This document shows, in pieces, positions 26,438-35,986 of a stretch of DNA of 64,000 nt (positions are counted from its first letter, which is position 1; every line of letters starts with the position of its first letter). The stretch spans positions 533,247-597,246 of the forward strand of contig JAGIAD010000002.1 in the NCBI GenBank assembly GCA_017745075.1, in the 5' to 3' direction. The translations under genes were made by a program, and so were the position numbers. The notes under the pieces are model-generated. The model worked only from the letters and a program-made list of their open reading frames with translations, searched no databases and was not told the DNA's origin. Origin of the DNA: Sphingobacteriaceae bacterium. Lineage in GTDB: Bacteria; Bacteroidota; Bacteroidia; Sphingobacteriales; Sphingobacteriaceae.

Positions 26438-28855
26438 TTATTTTTTGTTCTTTACATACTTTTCCAGCCACTGGTCCTGCTCCCAAAGCATATGCAACAG
26501 GTTTTCTTTACCACGGTAACTGTGTGCCTCGTACGGTAAAAATACAAAACGGGTAGTACCACCGGCGCCTTTGATCGCATTGAACAAACGTTCACTGTTA
26601 ATGGGGAAAGTACCTGGGTTATCATCAGAATCGCCGTGGATCAATAATATCGGAGTTTTGATTTTATCTGCATAACTAAACGGGCTCATTTCGTAATAGA
26701 GTTGAGGAGCCTGCCAATAGGTGCGTTCTTCGTTCTGGAAACCAAATGGTGTTAACGTACGGTTATAAGCACCACTGCGTGCAATACCAGCGGCAAAAAG
26801 ATTGGTATGTGCCAACAGATTTGCAGTCATAAATGCGCCATAACTATGACCACCAACGGCCATACGTTTTTTATCGCCTACGCCTAATTCGGCCAGTTTA
26901 TTAATGGCCGCTTCGGCATTTAATTGTAACTGATCTACAAAAGTATCGTTAGGTTTTTTGCCATCTTTGGCAACAATTGGCATTTCTGCGTTATCTAATA
27001 CCGCATACCCCCGGGTTACCCAAAAAATAGGAGAGGCCCAGCTGATGGTGGTAAACTTGTCTTTCGAACCACGGATCTGGGCGGCATCGGCGGCAGAGTT
27101 AAATTCGCGAGGGTAAGCCCAGATTAATGTAGGTAATGGTCCGTCTTTATCTTTGTTGTAGCCTTTAGGTAAATATAAATCGCCGGTTAAATCAACCCCA
27201 TCGCTGCGTTTATAAGAAATTTTCTCTTTCGTGATACCTTCAAGAGATGGGTATGGGTTGGTGAAATTGGTAATCGGCTGATCAGCAATACGCAGCATCA
27301 GGTTTTTGATAAAGTAATTCGGAGCCAGTTTCTGGCTTTCTTTACGGGTAAGTAAGACCAGTTTATCAGGATTGATCACATCGCTTACATATTCGAAGGT
27401 ACCTTCGGCACTGCGCCAGATAATTTCGTTCTTTTTAGTGGTTAAATCGAATTTAGCCAGGAAAGGCAGGTCTCCTTTTTCTGATGAACCAACTGTATTG
27501 TTCATTAATAGCTTGGTGCCATTATCAACAATTTTAATCACCTGGCGGCCATATTTATTTTTAACGGTTACCGGCGAGCCTGGATTACCGTAAGCATCGG
27601 TCTGGTTACGGCTGTATAATTCTTCTGCCACTCCGGTTGAAGGGTTGTAACGGCTTACTTTACTGGTTTGTTTGCTGCGTAAGCCTTCCGTAATAAGAGC
27701 CAGATTAGCATCGCCCCATTGTACCCCGCGATAACGGGTCTGCGTTTTGAACAATTCTTTTTCAGTTCCGGTAAAAGGAGCACTTAGTGCATAAACCGCA
27801 TCATGAAAAGGAACATTTTTTTTGATCAGGCCACTATCCAAAGGTTTGCTCCAAATCAATGTAGCAGGTTCGTCATCACGCCAATTAAAACCACGGGCTA
27901 CATTTTGTAAATTATCATAACCTGATGGCGTACCTTCTGATGAGGGCAGCTCGGCAATCACTTTAACGGTTTTACCGGTTAAGTCGGTAATGCTTACTGT
28001 TGATGGAAAGCCGTAAGCCGATACAAGGTATGAAAAAGGTTTATGGATAGTTTCTACCATCATATAACTTTTATCTGGTGATAAACTGGTTGAACCATAA
28101 ATGGCAGGTTTACCAACGGGCGTTTCTACCCCAGCTGTATTTTTAACCAATTGTGAGGTGGCAAAAAATTCGAACAGCTGTTCGTCAAACGGCGATTTAA
28201 TTAAATCCTGGTAAGTAACACTCGGCGCAGCTTTCCCTAAATTTTGCTGGATGGTTGGTCCTTTTGGCATCAAAGCTTTAGCAGGTGCAGCACTGGCAGG
28301 TTTGGTTATGGTACGGTAAATAATGGTATTATCATTTAACCACATCAGACCACTGCCCAAAACAACATTTAAGAAAACTTTATTAACCTTAGTTGCTTTT
28401 TTTGTAGCCAGATCGATAATATAAAGATCTACTCCTTTTTGTGTAGTATTGGTAAAAGCAATTTTGTTTTCTGAAGGGTTCCAGCTGATGTTATTTGCAT
28501 AAAGCGGTGAAGGCAGACCCGCAACCTGAAAATTTTGATTGGATTTTATATTTTTAAGACTGAAATTATTGATATAGGTCTGTCTGCTAGGCGAATAGTT
28601 ATTAGGATTTAATCTTAAACCTGCAATCCGATACTCGGGCATTGCCAGCTCTTCTACTGAAGGGTAGGAGTTCCGTTCGCTGAATAAGATCCACTCGGCC
28701 TTACCATCAATACTCACACCAGGTACTGGCTTTGCAAGTAACAGGTCGGCGATTTCTTTTGGTGGAGTTTGATAGCTTATGGCATCCTGAGCTGCGGCAT
28801 TTAACGACACACATGCGCCAGCTATCAATAAATAGAGGTGTAATTTTTTAATCAT
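26438..28855 (-). CDS. Exported S9-family prolyl oligopeptidase-like peptidase
   Basis: 805 residues. The signal peptide MIKKLHLYLLIAGACVSLNAAAQ points to periplasmic or surface location. A beta-propeller-like region (about 30-560) precedes the alpha/beta-hydrolase domain with the nucleophile S671 in GGHSYGAFM, an Asp near 745 in HGDSDDNPG and a His near 778 in YEAHSYRG. Members cleave short peptides after proline or acidic residues; the specificity is not evident here. It is a single-gene unit with its own terminator. Confidence 0.9.
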   Translation of the reverse strand: MIKKLHLYLLIAGACVSLNAAAQDAISYQTPPKEIADLLLAKPVPGVSIDGKAEWILFSERNSYPSVEELAMPEYRIAGLRLNPNNYSPSRQTYINNFSLKNIKSNQNFQVAGLPSPLYANNISWNPSENKIAFTNTTQKGVDLYIIDLATKKATKVNKVFLNVVLGSGLMWLNDNTIIYRTITKPASAAPAKALMPKGPTIQQNLGKAAPSVTYQDLIKSPFDEQLFEFFATSQLVKNTAGVETPVGKPAIYGSTSLSPDKSYMMVETIHKPFSYLVSAYGFPSTVSITDLTGKTVKVIAELPSSEGTPSGYDNLQNVARGFNWRDDEPATLIWSKPLDSGLIKKNVPFHDAVYALSAPFTGTEKELFKTQTRYRGVQWGDANLALITEGLRSKQTSKVSRYNPSTGVAEELYSRNQTDAYGNPGSPVTVKNKYGRQVIKIVDNGTKLLMNNTVGSSEKGDLPFLAKFDLTTKKNEIIWRSAEGTFEYVSDVINPDKLVLLTRKESQKLAPNYFIKNLMLRIADQPITNFTNPYPSLEGITKEKISYKRSDGVDLTGDLYLPKGYNKDKDGPLPTLIWAYPREFNSAADAAQIRGSKDKFTTISWASPIFWVTRGYAVLDNAEMPIVAKDGKKPNDTFVDQLQLNAEAAINKLAELGVGDKKRMAVGGHSYGAFMTANLLAHTNLFAAGIARSGAYNRTLTPFGFQNEERTYWQAPQLYYEMSPFSYADKIKTPILLIHGDSDDNPGTFPINSERLFNAIKGAGGTTRFVFLPYEAHSYRGKENLLHMLWEQDQWLEKYVKNKK

Positions 28856-29198
28856 TTCCGGTTTTTTTGAAATAAGGAATGATCAAATATTGGAAAATTT
28901 ACCTTACTGTAGCGTAACTTCTTATTTACATGTTTAGGAGGGTTTTTGGGGATTGTGGTAGCAAATTTAACCATCAAGACACTGAGGCACAAGGTATAGT
29001 GCAAAGTGTTCCAGTAACATACTTTGATAAAAGTCACGTCATCCCGACCGGAACGCAGTGGAGCGAAGGGGTTTACCTCGATATAGATTTAGTTTCGTCG
29101 AACGCTACATTGTTCCCGGCTTCGCTGCTTGGTGTCTGAAAAGAGGGTGTTTTTGAAGGTACACTTCTTCCATCACCCATCTTCCATTTTTCCTTCCT
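28856..29198. repeat. 343-bp gap with decayed dispersed repeats
   Basis: 28970-29018 has the ACCATCAAGACACTGAGGCA-type word. 29038-29140 is one side of a GTCATCCCGA-family element (CGGAACGCAGTGGAGCGAAG, TTCCCGGCTTCGCTGCT). 29165-29195 has CCATC words like those at 37200-37275 and 59707-59745. Short open frames here follow the repeats and do not look coding. Confidence 0.55.
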
Positions 29199-29615
29199 TT
29201 ATGGATACAGGCTGCTTATCCAGGCTACAGAATTCGTAACCATTTCTTTTAACACCTCTACATTAATATCGCTCATTTTTTTTATGTATACGCAGGCTTT
29301 AGCGGTTTTGTGTTTCCCGAATTTAGCCAGCAATTCTTCGCGGTTATTAAACCTGGAGGAGAAGTATAAGGCTATGGCATCTTTTCGTGGCGAAAAGCCA
29401 AATAAGGGTGCATCGCCTTCTCTGCCACTTTCGTATTTATAGTGGTAACTGCCAAAGCCCACAATGGCTGTTCCCCACATTTTCGCTTTGAAACCTGTAG
29501 TTTCAGTGATTATATCCGAGAGGTTAAAACAATCAGCTTTTTTATTTTCGTCCGGAATGGTATTTAAAAAGTCTGTAACACTCAAATCGTTTTCAGTAGT
29601 TTTGTTCTGCGCCAT
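29199..29615 (-). CDS. DUF1801 family protein
   Basis: 138 residues from the ATG at 29615; an upstream in-frame ATG at 29663 would add 16 residues that the family normally lacks. TGFKAKMWGTAIVGFGSYHY, then GDAPLFGFSPRKDAIALYFS and a KTAKACVYIKKMSDINVEVL block are the DUF1801 signature. It is a small cytoplasmic protein with a YdhG/frataxin-like fold, function unknown. It is monocistronic. Confidence 0.85.
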   Translation of the reverse strand: MAQNKTTENDLSVTDFLNTIPDENKKADCFNLSDIITETTGFKAKMWGTAIVGFGSYHYKYESGREGDAPLFGFSPRKDAIALYFSSRFNNREELLAKFGKHKTAKACVYIKKMSDINVEVLKEMVTNSVAWISSLYP

Positions 29616-29663
29616 ATCTTTTTGATGTTGAATATAGGAGTTTAACCCAATAATTTTCTGCAT

Positions 29664-30075
29664 TGAATTTAAACAAAAGCAAAGAAATCAGCTTGCCTGG
29701 ATAAAGGTATTTTTAATGCGCTTGATACATAACAAAATAGCCATCTTTACATGATGGCTATCGGTAAAAGATTTTCGTCTTTTTTATGGTGTGCCTGCCC
29801 TCCGCGGATTTCCCGCTCACAGGACTTTTTGTCTTTCCTTTATGCATAACAATTTAGGTAATAGTTGGTTTTTTCCTGTAGAAAAATTTTAAACATCGTG
29901 TGGAAAATGTTAATATCTATTTTGATTTAAGCCAGGGGACCTGAGAATTCGGATTTTGATATAATTCTGGCTAAACTCTTAAAGAAAAAACTTTTCTGCG
30001 GTATTTTATGTTTGAGATTTGGCTATTCCACAGGGATAGATAGCCTCTATAGCTAAGATTATCAAATATAAAATC
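29664..30075. other. 412-bp gene-free region with hairpin
   Basis: 29737-29745 and 29753-29761 make a perfect 9-bp hairpin with a 7-nt loop; on the minus strand it is followed by TTTTG, so it could end a short minus-strand transcript. The rest is AT-rich and should contain the histidine-kinase promoter. No coding sequence is supported. Confidence 0.5.
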
Positions 30076-31152
30076 ATGGTCGAATTAAATAAAGAGCTTT
30101 TTTGCGCATTAGGCGATTTGTCTGTTGACGGATATTTTATTTTTGATCCCCAACAGCAAAAATTTTTATACCTCAATAAATCTTTTTTTAATATTTGGGA
30201 ATTGGAAGCTGATCAGATTTTTGATCGTCCTGAAATTCTTTTAAAACAGGTACATCCCGAAGATTTGCAACATGCAATATCCTGCTACGAAGAATGCCTG
30301 GCGGAAGCCAAAGAAAAAAAATATGAATTGCGCCTGTTATTTGCCGGCAGAGAGAAATATTTACGCATTATTGTTTCTGTAATTGAGTATAAAGCCGGTA
30401 AGTATTTAATTGGTACAGTAGAAGATACTACTGTGGCACGGCATAATAAAATCCATATCGAACAGATCAATTCCCGTAAAAACATCACCTTAGAGGTACT
30501 GGCTCACGACTTAAAGGAACCTTTGGGCATGATGAAGCTGGCTGCCTCATCTATGGAAGATAGTATTGCCCAAACAGGTAACCAGCAGATGATAGATTCG
30601 CTCGCTTTTATAAAAGACATGTGCGAACGTAATTTGCTTTTGGTTAGAAGCATGATTAACCGCGAGTTTTTAAAATCATCCAATATAGAAATTGAGAAGG
30701 AGCGGGTCGATCTGGTTTGGGAACTCCGTGATGTGGTGCGTTTTTACAAACGCTCTAAATTAGGCAAAACCAAAAACATCAGGTTTACCAGCTCTGCAGA
30801 ACAGATTTACCTGCCTTTAGATACCATGAAATTTCTTCAGGTGGTTAATAACTTAATTTCGAATGCGATAAAGTTTACCGACGATAATGGTTTTATTGGC
30901 CTGCATGCCGAAGAATTTGAAAACACCGTACTGATTACGGTAACCGATAACGGGATCGGGATTCCGGAAGAACTGCAGCCAGGTCTTTTTGATCATTTGC
31001 CAGAAACATTGAGACCGGGTTTGAAGGGTGAAGAATCTGGCGGTTTCGGAATGGGCATTATTAAGGCAATTGTAGATTTACACCGGGGAAAAATCTGGTT
31101 TACGAGCAAAACCGGTGTCGGAACTACCTTCTATATCGAGTTGCCAAAGTAG
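30076..31152 (+). CDS. Cytoplasmic PAS-domain sensor histidine kinase
   Basis: 358 residues without membrane segments. A PAS domain covers about 10-120 (FIFDPQQQKFLYLNKSFFNI, WELEADQIF). The phosphoacceptor is H144 in VLAHDLKEPL. The ATPase domain has the N box VVNNLISNAIKFT, G1 VTDNGIGIPEE and G2 GGFGMGIIKAIVDLHRGKIW. It senses an internal signal, unidentified. The response regulator starts 40 bp downstream, so the pair forms one two-component system. Confidence 0.92.
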   Translation: MVELNKELFCALGDLSVDGYFIFDPQQQKFLYLNKSFFNIWELEADQIFDRPEILLKQVHPEDLQHAISCYEECLAEAKEKKYELRLLFAGREKYLRIIVSVIEYKAGKYLIGTVEDTTVARHNKIHIEQINSRKNITLEVLAHDLKEPLGMMKLAASSMEDSIAQTGNQQMIDSLAFIKDMCERNLLLVRSMINREFLKSSNIEIEKERVDLVWELRDVVRFYKRSKLGKTKNIRFTSSAEQIYLPLDTMKFLQVVNNLISNAIKFTDDNGFIGLHAEEFENTVLITVTDNGIGIPEELQPGLFDHLPETLRPGLKGEESGGFGMGIIKAIVDLHRGKIWFTSKTGVGTTFYIELPK

Positions 31153-31192
31153 CCGTTTTTAATTTTAAAATACCGTAAGTTATATTTGGATT

Positions 31193-31843
31193 ATGATTAA
31201 CATTATTCTTGCGGACGATCACAATATCATCCGGACCTCTCTAAAAGTACTGATAGAAAAACACGAAGAGATTAAAGTGGTAGCAGAAGTATCGGATGGT
31301 TTAGGTGTTTTAGAACTTCTTGAAAAAGGAATAAAGGCTGATATTGTTTTATCAGATATTGTAATGCCAAACCTCGACGGGATCGGTTTGATCAGTAAAA
31401 TTAAGGCAGGTGGATACGATACAAAAGTGGTAATACTTTCTATTTTAGACGACGAAAAATATGCTTCAAACGCCTTTATTTCAGGAGCTTTTGCATATCT
31501 TTCAAAAGACATTGAAGAAGATGAACTGTTGTTTTGCCTAAAACATGTAATGAAAGGGAAACGTTATATTTCTTCCAATTTGTGCATTGCGATATTGGAA
31601 CGTTTTAACACCGAACTTAATATGTTATCGCAAAAAACAAGTACTGAAATCAACTTTTCGGAGCGCGAAATCAATGTGCTAAAACTTATTGCTGATGGTT
31701 TTACCAACCAGGAAATTGCTGATAAATTATACCTCAGCAGGCGTACTGTTGAGAGTCAGAGGGAAGCTTTGATCAATAAAACCGGTACCAAAAACTCCGC
31801 TTCGCTGGTCAGATTTGCCATGCGAAATGGCTATGTTTCCTAG
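31193..31843 (+). CDS. NarL/FixJ-type response regulator
   Basis: 216 residues. The receiver domain has acidic D8 and D9, phospho-acceptor D55 in VLSDIVMPNLDG and the conserved Lys near 105 (YLSKDIEED). The C-terminal LuxR-type helix-turn-helix at about 150-213 reads FSEREINVLKLIADGFTNQE and LYLSRRTVESQREALINKTG. It is almost certainly phosphorylated by the adjacent kinase and acts as a DNA-binding regulator. Confidence 0.94.
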   Translation: MINIILADDHNIIRTSLKVLIEKHEEIKVVAEVSDGLGVLELLEKGIKADIVLSDIVMPNLDGIGLISKIKAGGYDTKVVILSILDDEKYASNAFISGAFAYLSKDIEEDELLFCLKHVMKGKRYISSNLCIAILERFNTELNMLSQKTSTEINFSEREINVLKLIADGFTNQEIADKLYLSRRTVESQREALINKTGTKNSASLVRFAMRNGYVS

Positions 31844-31866
31844 TTTTTTACCTGGTTTTTGGAGCG

Positions 31867-31898
31867 TTTTTTACGGTTTTTAAAGAAACCGTAAAAAA
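31867..31898. repeat. Perfect inverted repeat between regulator and sigma genes
   Basis: TTTTTTACGGTTT (31867-31879) and AAACCGTAAAAAA (31886-31898) are perfect reverse complements with a 6-nt loop. No T-run follows on either strand beyond the arms. It could be a weak terminator, or a protein-binding site upstream of the sigma factor. Confidence 0.6.
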
Positions 31899-31967
31899 TC
31901 GGGTATTTCTACAGATAACATTGGATGATGCTATTTTGTTCAATGGGTACATCAATCCTAACTGAAT

Positions 31968-32486
31968 ATGGAAATATTAAATTTCAATTACGACATTTAC
32001 CAGTACAGACAACCACTTTTAGATCGTGCCCTAGCTTATACCCGTGATGAAGATGATGCAGCAGATTTGGTGCAGGATACTTTTATGAAAGCATTTAGAT
32101 TTTCAGCAAAATTCGAAATGGGCAGTAACGTAAGGGCATGGCTTTTTACGATCTTAAAAAATACCTTCCTGAACCATTATTACAAGGTAAAGCGCAAAAA
32201 TGAAATGATACAGCAAGGAGACGACCTCACCTCTGTTCAGCTCATGCCAAGCGCATCGGCCAATAGTGGATCTGCCAAATTTATGATGGAAGATATTCAA
32301 CGCGCTTTAAGCTGCCTGCCCGATGATTGCCGCTTTTGTTTCTGCCGTTATTTTGAAGGGTATAAATATCATGAAATTGCTGAAGAACTCGGTATTCCAT
32401 TAGGAACGGTTAAAACCAAAATACATGTTGCCAGGGGGCTTTTAAAAAAGATGCTTAAAAACTATAGGGATGGGCTGGCTTTATAA
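31968..32486 (+). CDS. ECF RNA polymerase sigma factor
   Basis: 172 residues with the two extracytoplasmic-function domains: region 2 (about 10-75, RDEDDAADLVQDTFMKAFRF and RAWLFTILKNTFLNHYYK) and region 4 (about 115-165, LPDDCRFCFCRYFEGYKY and IPLGTVKTKIHVARGLLKKM). No anti-sigma gene (FecR-like or zinc-binding) follows; the next gene is xth 361 bp away. Its control must come from elsewhere, possibly from the two-component system just upstream. Confidence 0.94.
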   Translation: MEILNFNYDIYQYRQPLLDRALAYTRDEDDAADLVQDTFMKAFRFSAKFEMGSNVRAWLFTILKNTFLNHYYKVKRKNEMIQQGDDLTSVQLMPSASANSGSAKFMMEDIQRALSCLPDDCRFCFCRYFEGYKYHEIAEELGIPLGTVKTKIHVARGLLKKMLKNYRDGLAL

Positions 32487-32847
32487 TATTGCCTGTAATT
32501 TGAGTGCAGCTTCGATTGGCTAAATAGCAAACCAATAATGTTGTAGAAAGATAAAAAAGGGACAAGCTATGCAGCTTATCCCCATATCTAAACTCAAACA
32601 TGCGCTCAAACATGAATGAATCTCGGAAATGTAAACATTTTAGTTTAATATTAGTTTTAAAAAAATATTAATAGTTAAAGATTGCCTGTTATGCTTTTTA
32701 ATTTGATGTTAAATAGTTTCATTTTTGAGTTTTATTGCTCATTTTTATAAAATGAAACCATCGTAATTTTCAGAAATCGCACTTCGAATTAATGATGGTA
32801 CCAGCCTGCCCGGGCATGGCTTCATTAAAAAAAGCATACTTATAAAG
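32487..32847. other. 361-bp gene-free region
   Basis: AT-rich. Two inverted repeats are visible: 32561-32583 (GGGACAAGCT with AGCTTATCCC) and GTTTCATTTT/AAAATGAAAC near 32715-32757. Neither has a terminator T-run. No gene is supported. Confidence 0.4.
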
Positions 32848-33624
32848 ATGAAAATAGCAACTTATAATGTGAATGGAATAAACGGACGTTTACCTGTGCT
32901 GTTGCGTTGGCTGGAAGATACCAAACCTGATGTAGTGTGTTTACAGGAACTAAAAGCGCCGCAGGAAAAATTTCCGGAACAGGCCATTAAAGATGCGGGT
33001 TATAATGCCATTTGGCATGGTCAAAAAAGCTGGAATGGCGTTGCTATATTGGCCCGTAACCTGGAAATAAAGGAGCTGAAACGAAATTTAGATGGTGATC
33101 CTGAAGATTTGCATAGCCGGTATATCGAAGCAATGGTTAATAATGTGATTATAGGTTGCCTCTATCTTCCGAATGGGAATCCTGCACCTGGGCCAAAATT
33201 CGAATACAAGCTGCGCTGGTTTGAACGCTTTAATGCCCATGCAGCAAAACTATTGGAGCATAATTTGCCGGTAATTTTATGCGGCGATTATAACGTTATA
33301 CCTACTGAGCAGGATGTATATAAGCCAGAACGTTGGGTTGAAGATGCTTTATTCCGACCTGAAACCCGCCTGGCATTTCAAAATTTATTGGAACAAGGCT
33401 GGACAGATGCGATCAGAAAATTATACCCTACAGAAACAATTTATACCTTTTGGGATTATTTTAGAAACGCATACGGCAGAGATGCGGGATTAAGAATTGA
33501 TCATTTTTTACTAAGTCCTCAAGTTAGTGATCGCTTAAAATCTGCGGGAGTAGACAAACAGGTAAGGGGTTGGGAAAAAACAAGCGATCACGGCCCGGTT
33601 TGGATTGAGCTAAGTGAAGTTTAG
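32848..33624 (+). CDS. xth: Exodeoxyribonuclease III
   Basis: AP endonuclease and 3'-5' exonuclease of base-excision repair, 258 residues. MKIATYNVNGINGRLPVLLR, VVCLQELKAPQEKFP (metal-binding Glu), VILCGDYNVIPTEQDV, RIDHFLLSPQ and the final KTSDHGPVW carry the catalytic Asn, Asp and His of the endonuclease/exonuclease/phosphatase fold. It is monocistronic and convergent with the PAS gene. Confidence 0.96.
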   Translation: MKIATYNVNGINGRLPVLLRWLEDTKPDVVCLQELKAPQEKFPEQAIKDAGYNAIWHGQKSWNGVAILARNLEIKELKRNLDGDPEDLHSRYIEAMVNNVIIGCLYLPNGNPAPGPKFEYKLRWFERFNAHAAKLLEHNLPVILCGDYNVIPTEQDVYKPERWVEDALFRPETRLAFQNLLEQGWTDAIRKLYPTETIYTFWDYFRNAYGRDAGLRIDHFLLSPQVSDRLKSAGVDKQVRGWEKTSDHGPVWIELSEV

Positions 33625-33635
33625 CAATATTAAAC

Positions 33636-34037
33636 TTATTGCTTTAAGTCGGTTACATCTAAAATGGTTCCTATTAATTTTAAGCTTTCGCCGTCCTGCT
33701 GGGATAGTATCCCATCAGCTTTGATCCATCTGATTTTTCCATCAGGCCGGCAAATTCTATGCACCGTGTGGTAGCTGTTTTTTTCCTTTGAAACCGTAAG
33801 TTCAATCTCGTCCTGAACGTAGTCAAGATCTTCCGGTACGATTAAGCTTAAGAAGGTTTCATAACTTAAAACCTGGTCTGGAGGGCAACCCAGGCTTTTT
33901 TTAAATGACCGTGTTGAGCGGAGTATGCCGGTTGCAATACTCAACTCCCAAAAACCAAGACCAACATGGTCGAATACCACATCCCAATGCGCATCGCGGA
34001 TGATGGACAGGTCGATGCTTTTTTTTTTGTTACTCAT
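33636..34037 (-). CDS. Stand-alone PAS-domain protein
   Basis: 133 residues from the ATG at 34037; an ATG 11 codons upstream gives a less likely N-terminus. One PAS_3-type fold occupies nearly the whole protein (VFDHVGLGFWELSIATGILR, VHRICRPDGKIRWIKADGIL, LIGTILDVTDLKQ). No kinase, cyclase or DNA-binding domain is attached, so it may be a diffusible sensor or a remnant of a larger kinase that ended at the usual PAS-kinase junction (DVTDLKQ). Confidence 0.78.
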   Translation of the reverse strand: MSNKKKSIDLSIIRDAHWDVVFDHVGLGFWELSIATGILRSTRSFKKSLGCPPDQVLSYETFLSLIVPEDLDYVQDEIELTVSKEKNSYHTVHRICRPDGKIRWIKADGILSQQDGESLKLIGTILDVTDLKQ

Positions 34038-34177
34038 AATAAAGGATATACTATTTGGGTAATTACACAAACAATGTAAAGATATTTTGAGTATTAATAA
34101 AATAAACGTAGTGCCAGAATGCTAATTTAAATGATATACGGGGTATAGAATGGAATATAATGATGCAGATATGCTGC

Positions 34178-34215
34178 AAAAAAGAAGTCAGGCTTTAATT
34201 TCAAAACCTGACTTC
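34178..34215 (-). terminator. Hairpin with minus-strand T-run
   Basis: GAAGTCAGG (34184-34192) pairs with CCTGACTTC (34207-34215). On the minus strand it is followed by TTTTTT. It lies about 115 bp past the M42 peptidase stop and may end that transcript, with a 3' untranslated tail. Confidence 0.65.
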
Positions 34216-34329
34216 CTGATATTAAACTTTTGTCAATTACCTTTTTTTAACCGGTTCAATCTTACAGCAATAAGCTGTTAGCCCAAAACAAGGATGACAT
34301 TAATGATCTTTTTTGACGATTTAATTTCA

Positions 34330-35445
34330 CTATTTAAATTCCCTGAAATCCTGTCCGTCAGTAATGTTCAGTAAGCTTTCGTAAATCAAACTGATTACAT
34401 TATCAACATCCTCTTTATGAACCATTTCTACAGTAGTATGCATATAACGTAATGGCAGCGAAATCAATGCCGATGGCACACCACCATTCGAATAGGCAAA
34501 TGCATCGGTATCTGTTCCGGTAGAACGAGAAGATGCCTGACGCTGGAATGGAATATGGTTTTTCTCAGCGGTTTTAATTAATAATTTATTCAGATTGGTT
34601 TGTACTGCAGGTGCATAAGAAACTACCGGACCCTTACCTGCAAATAACTCGCCCTGAACATTTTTATTGATCATTGGTGTGGTAGTATCGTGCGTTACAT
34701 CGGTAATAATGGCCACATTTGGTTTAATGCGCTGGGCAATCATCTCAGCACCACGCAAACCGATTTCTTCCTGTACCGAGTTTACAATGTATAAGCCAAA
34801 AGGAAGTTTTTTCTTGTTTTCTTTCAGTAAGCGGGCTACTTCGGCAATCATAAAGCCACCAACACGGTTATCTAAGGCACGGCCAACATAATAGCGGTCG
34901 TTCAGAACCATAAATTCATCTTCATAGGTAATTACACAACCTACATGGATGCCTAATTTCTCTACCTCTTCTTTTGATGTGCAACCACAGTCTAAAAAGA
35001 TATTCTTTAATTCCGGTGCCTGTTCTTTTTCGCCGTGACGGGTGTGGATTGCCGGCCAGCCAAATACCGCTTTAACCAGTCCTTTTTCGGTATGGATATT
35101 TACCCGTTTTGATGGTGCAATCTGATGATCTGAGCCACCGTTGCGAATTACATATATTAAACCGTCAGCTGTGATATAATTTACATACCATGAAATTTCA
35201 TCTGCATGCGCTTCTATAACTACTTTAAAAGAAGCTTTAGGATTGATAACACCCACGGCTGTACCATAGTTATCGATAAAATGTTCGTCTATGTATGGTT
35301 TTAAATAGTTTAACCAAAGTTTTTGTCCTTCCCACTCATAACCGGTAGGAGCAGGGTTATTGATGTATTCTTCAAGAAACTGCAGTGATTTTTTAGTAAC
35401 CACAGCAACATGTTTTTTCTTTTCGTCGTCTTTTTTCTTAGCCAT
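34330..35445 (-). CDS. M42-family metallo-aminopeptidase
   Basis: 371 residues. Metal-binding and catalytic regions of the M42/glutamyl-aminopeptidase family are visible: IEAHADEISWYV, GRALDNRVGGFMIAEVA, NSVQEEIGLRGAEMIAQ, AIITDVTHDTTT, and the C-terminal MHTTVEMVHKEDVDNV. No signal peptide: the N-terminus is Lys-rich (MAKKKDDEKKKH). It is a cytoplasmic peptidase that probably trims oligopeptides. Confidence 0.93.
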   Translation of the reverse strand: MAKKKDDEKKKHVAVVTKKSLQFLEEYINNPAPTGYEWEGQKLWLNYLKPYIDEHFIDNYGTAVGVINPKASFKVVIEAHADEISWYVNYITADGLIYVIRNGGSDHQIAPSKRVNIHTEKGLVKAVFGWPAIHTRHGEKEQAPELKNIFLDCGCTSKEEVEKLGIHVGCVITYEDEFMVLNDRYYVGRALDNRVGGFMIAEVARLLKENKKKLPFGLYIVNSVQEEIGLRGAEMIAQRIKPNVAIITDVTHDTTTPMINKNVQGELFAGKGPVVSYAPAVQTNLNKLLIKTAEKNHIPFQRQASSRSTGTDTDAFAYSNGGVPSALISLPLRYMHTTVEMVHKEDVDNVISLIYESLLNITDGQDFREFK

Positions 35446-35465
35446 AATGTTATTCTATAATTATT

Positions 35466-35527
35466 CGTCATCCTGAACTCGATTCAGGATCTGATTAACG
35501 AGATGCTGAACTAAATTCAGCATGACG
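35466..35527. repeat. Dispersed palindromic repeat (CATCCTGAAC family)
   Basis: Two short hairpins in tandem, CTGAACTCGATTCAG and CTGAACTAAATTCAG, are enclosed by CGTCATCC at the left and GCATGACG at the right. GGATCT occurs inside, as in the other families. It lies between the acetyltransferase and the M42 gene and could act as a terminator for neither, lacking a T-run. Confidence 0.7.
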
Positions 35528-35536
35528 GTTGGTAAT

Positions 35537-35944
35537 TTAAAGTTCTTTTTCCATGATCACAAAATCGTAGCCATCTTTAAAAAAGGTTCTATCTGTTTCG
35601 TGGAAGCCAAATTTAAAATAAAATTCCTTAGCATTTACACGTGCATTGCACCATAGTTTTGTCGCTTTTTGAATTTTACAAAAATCGAGTATATAAGCCA
35701 TTAGCTGCGAACCCAAACCTCCTTTTTGTGCCGATGTGAGAACAGCCAGCTTTCTGAACTGATAAATACTGTCCTTATGAAAGAGTGAAACAACGCCCGT
35801 GAGTTTATGATCGAGGTATAATCCGAAATGGATGCCCTCAAAATCATCGGGTAGTTTTACTGAATCAAAAGGTAATTCCGGATACATGGCCTCATGCCTG
35901 ATCCGCCAGGTGAGAGAGGGGAATATCTGTTCAATCTGAACCAT
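35537..35944 (-). CDS. GNAT-family N-acetyltransferase
   Basis: 135 residues, a single GNAT domain. The acetyl-CoA loop lies around FRKLAVLTSAQKGGLGSQLM (R/Q-x-x-G-x-G/A variant), followed by KLWCNARVNAKEFYFKFGFH and the terminal FVIMEKEL typical of the fold. Substrate unknown. It lies 42 bp downstream of the MFS gene, same strand. Confidence 0.88.
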   Translation of the reverse strand: MVQIEQIFPSLTWRIRHEAMYPELPFDSVKLPDDFEGIHFGLYLDHKLTGVVSLFHKDSIYQFRKLAVLTSAQKGGLGSQLMAYILDFCKIQKATKLWCNARVNAKEFYFKFGFHETDRTFFKDGYDFVIMEKEL

Positions 35945-35986
35945 AATTATAATAAAAAGCTAAAGCCGGCTTTGAAGATTTATAGT

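Noticed and set aside
28930..29139. 69-codon frame between the S9 peptidase and the DUF1801 gene
   Set aside because: It consists of dispersed repeat words, not protein-like sequence.
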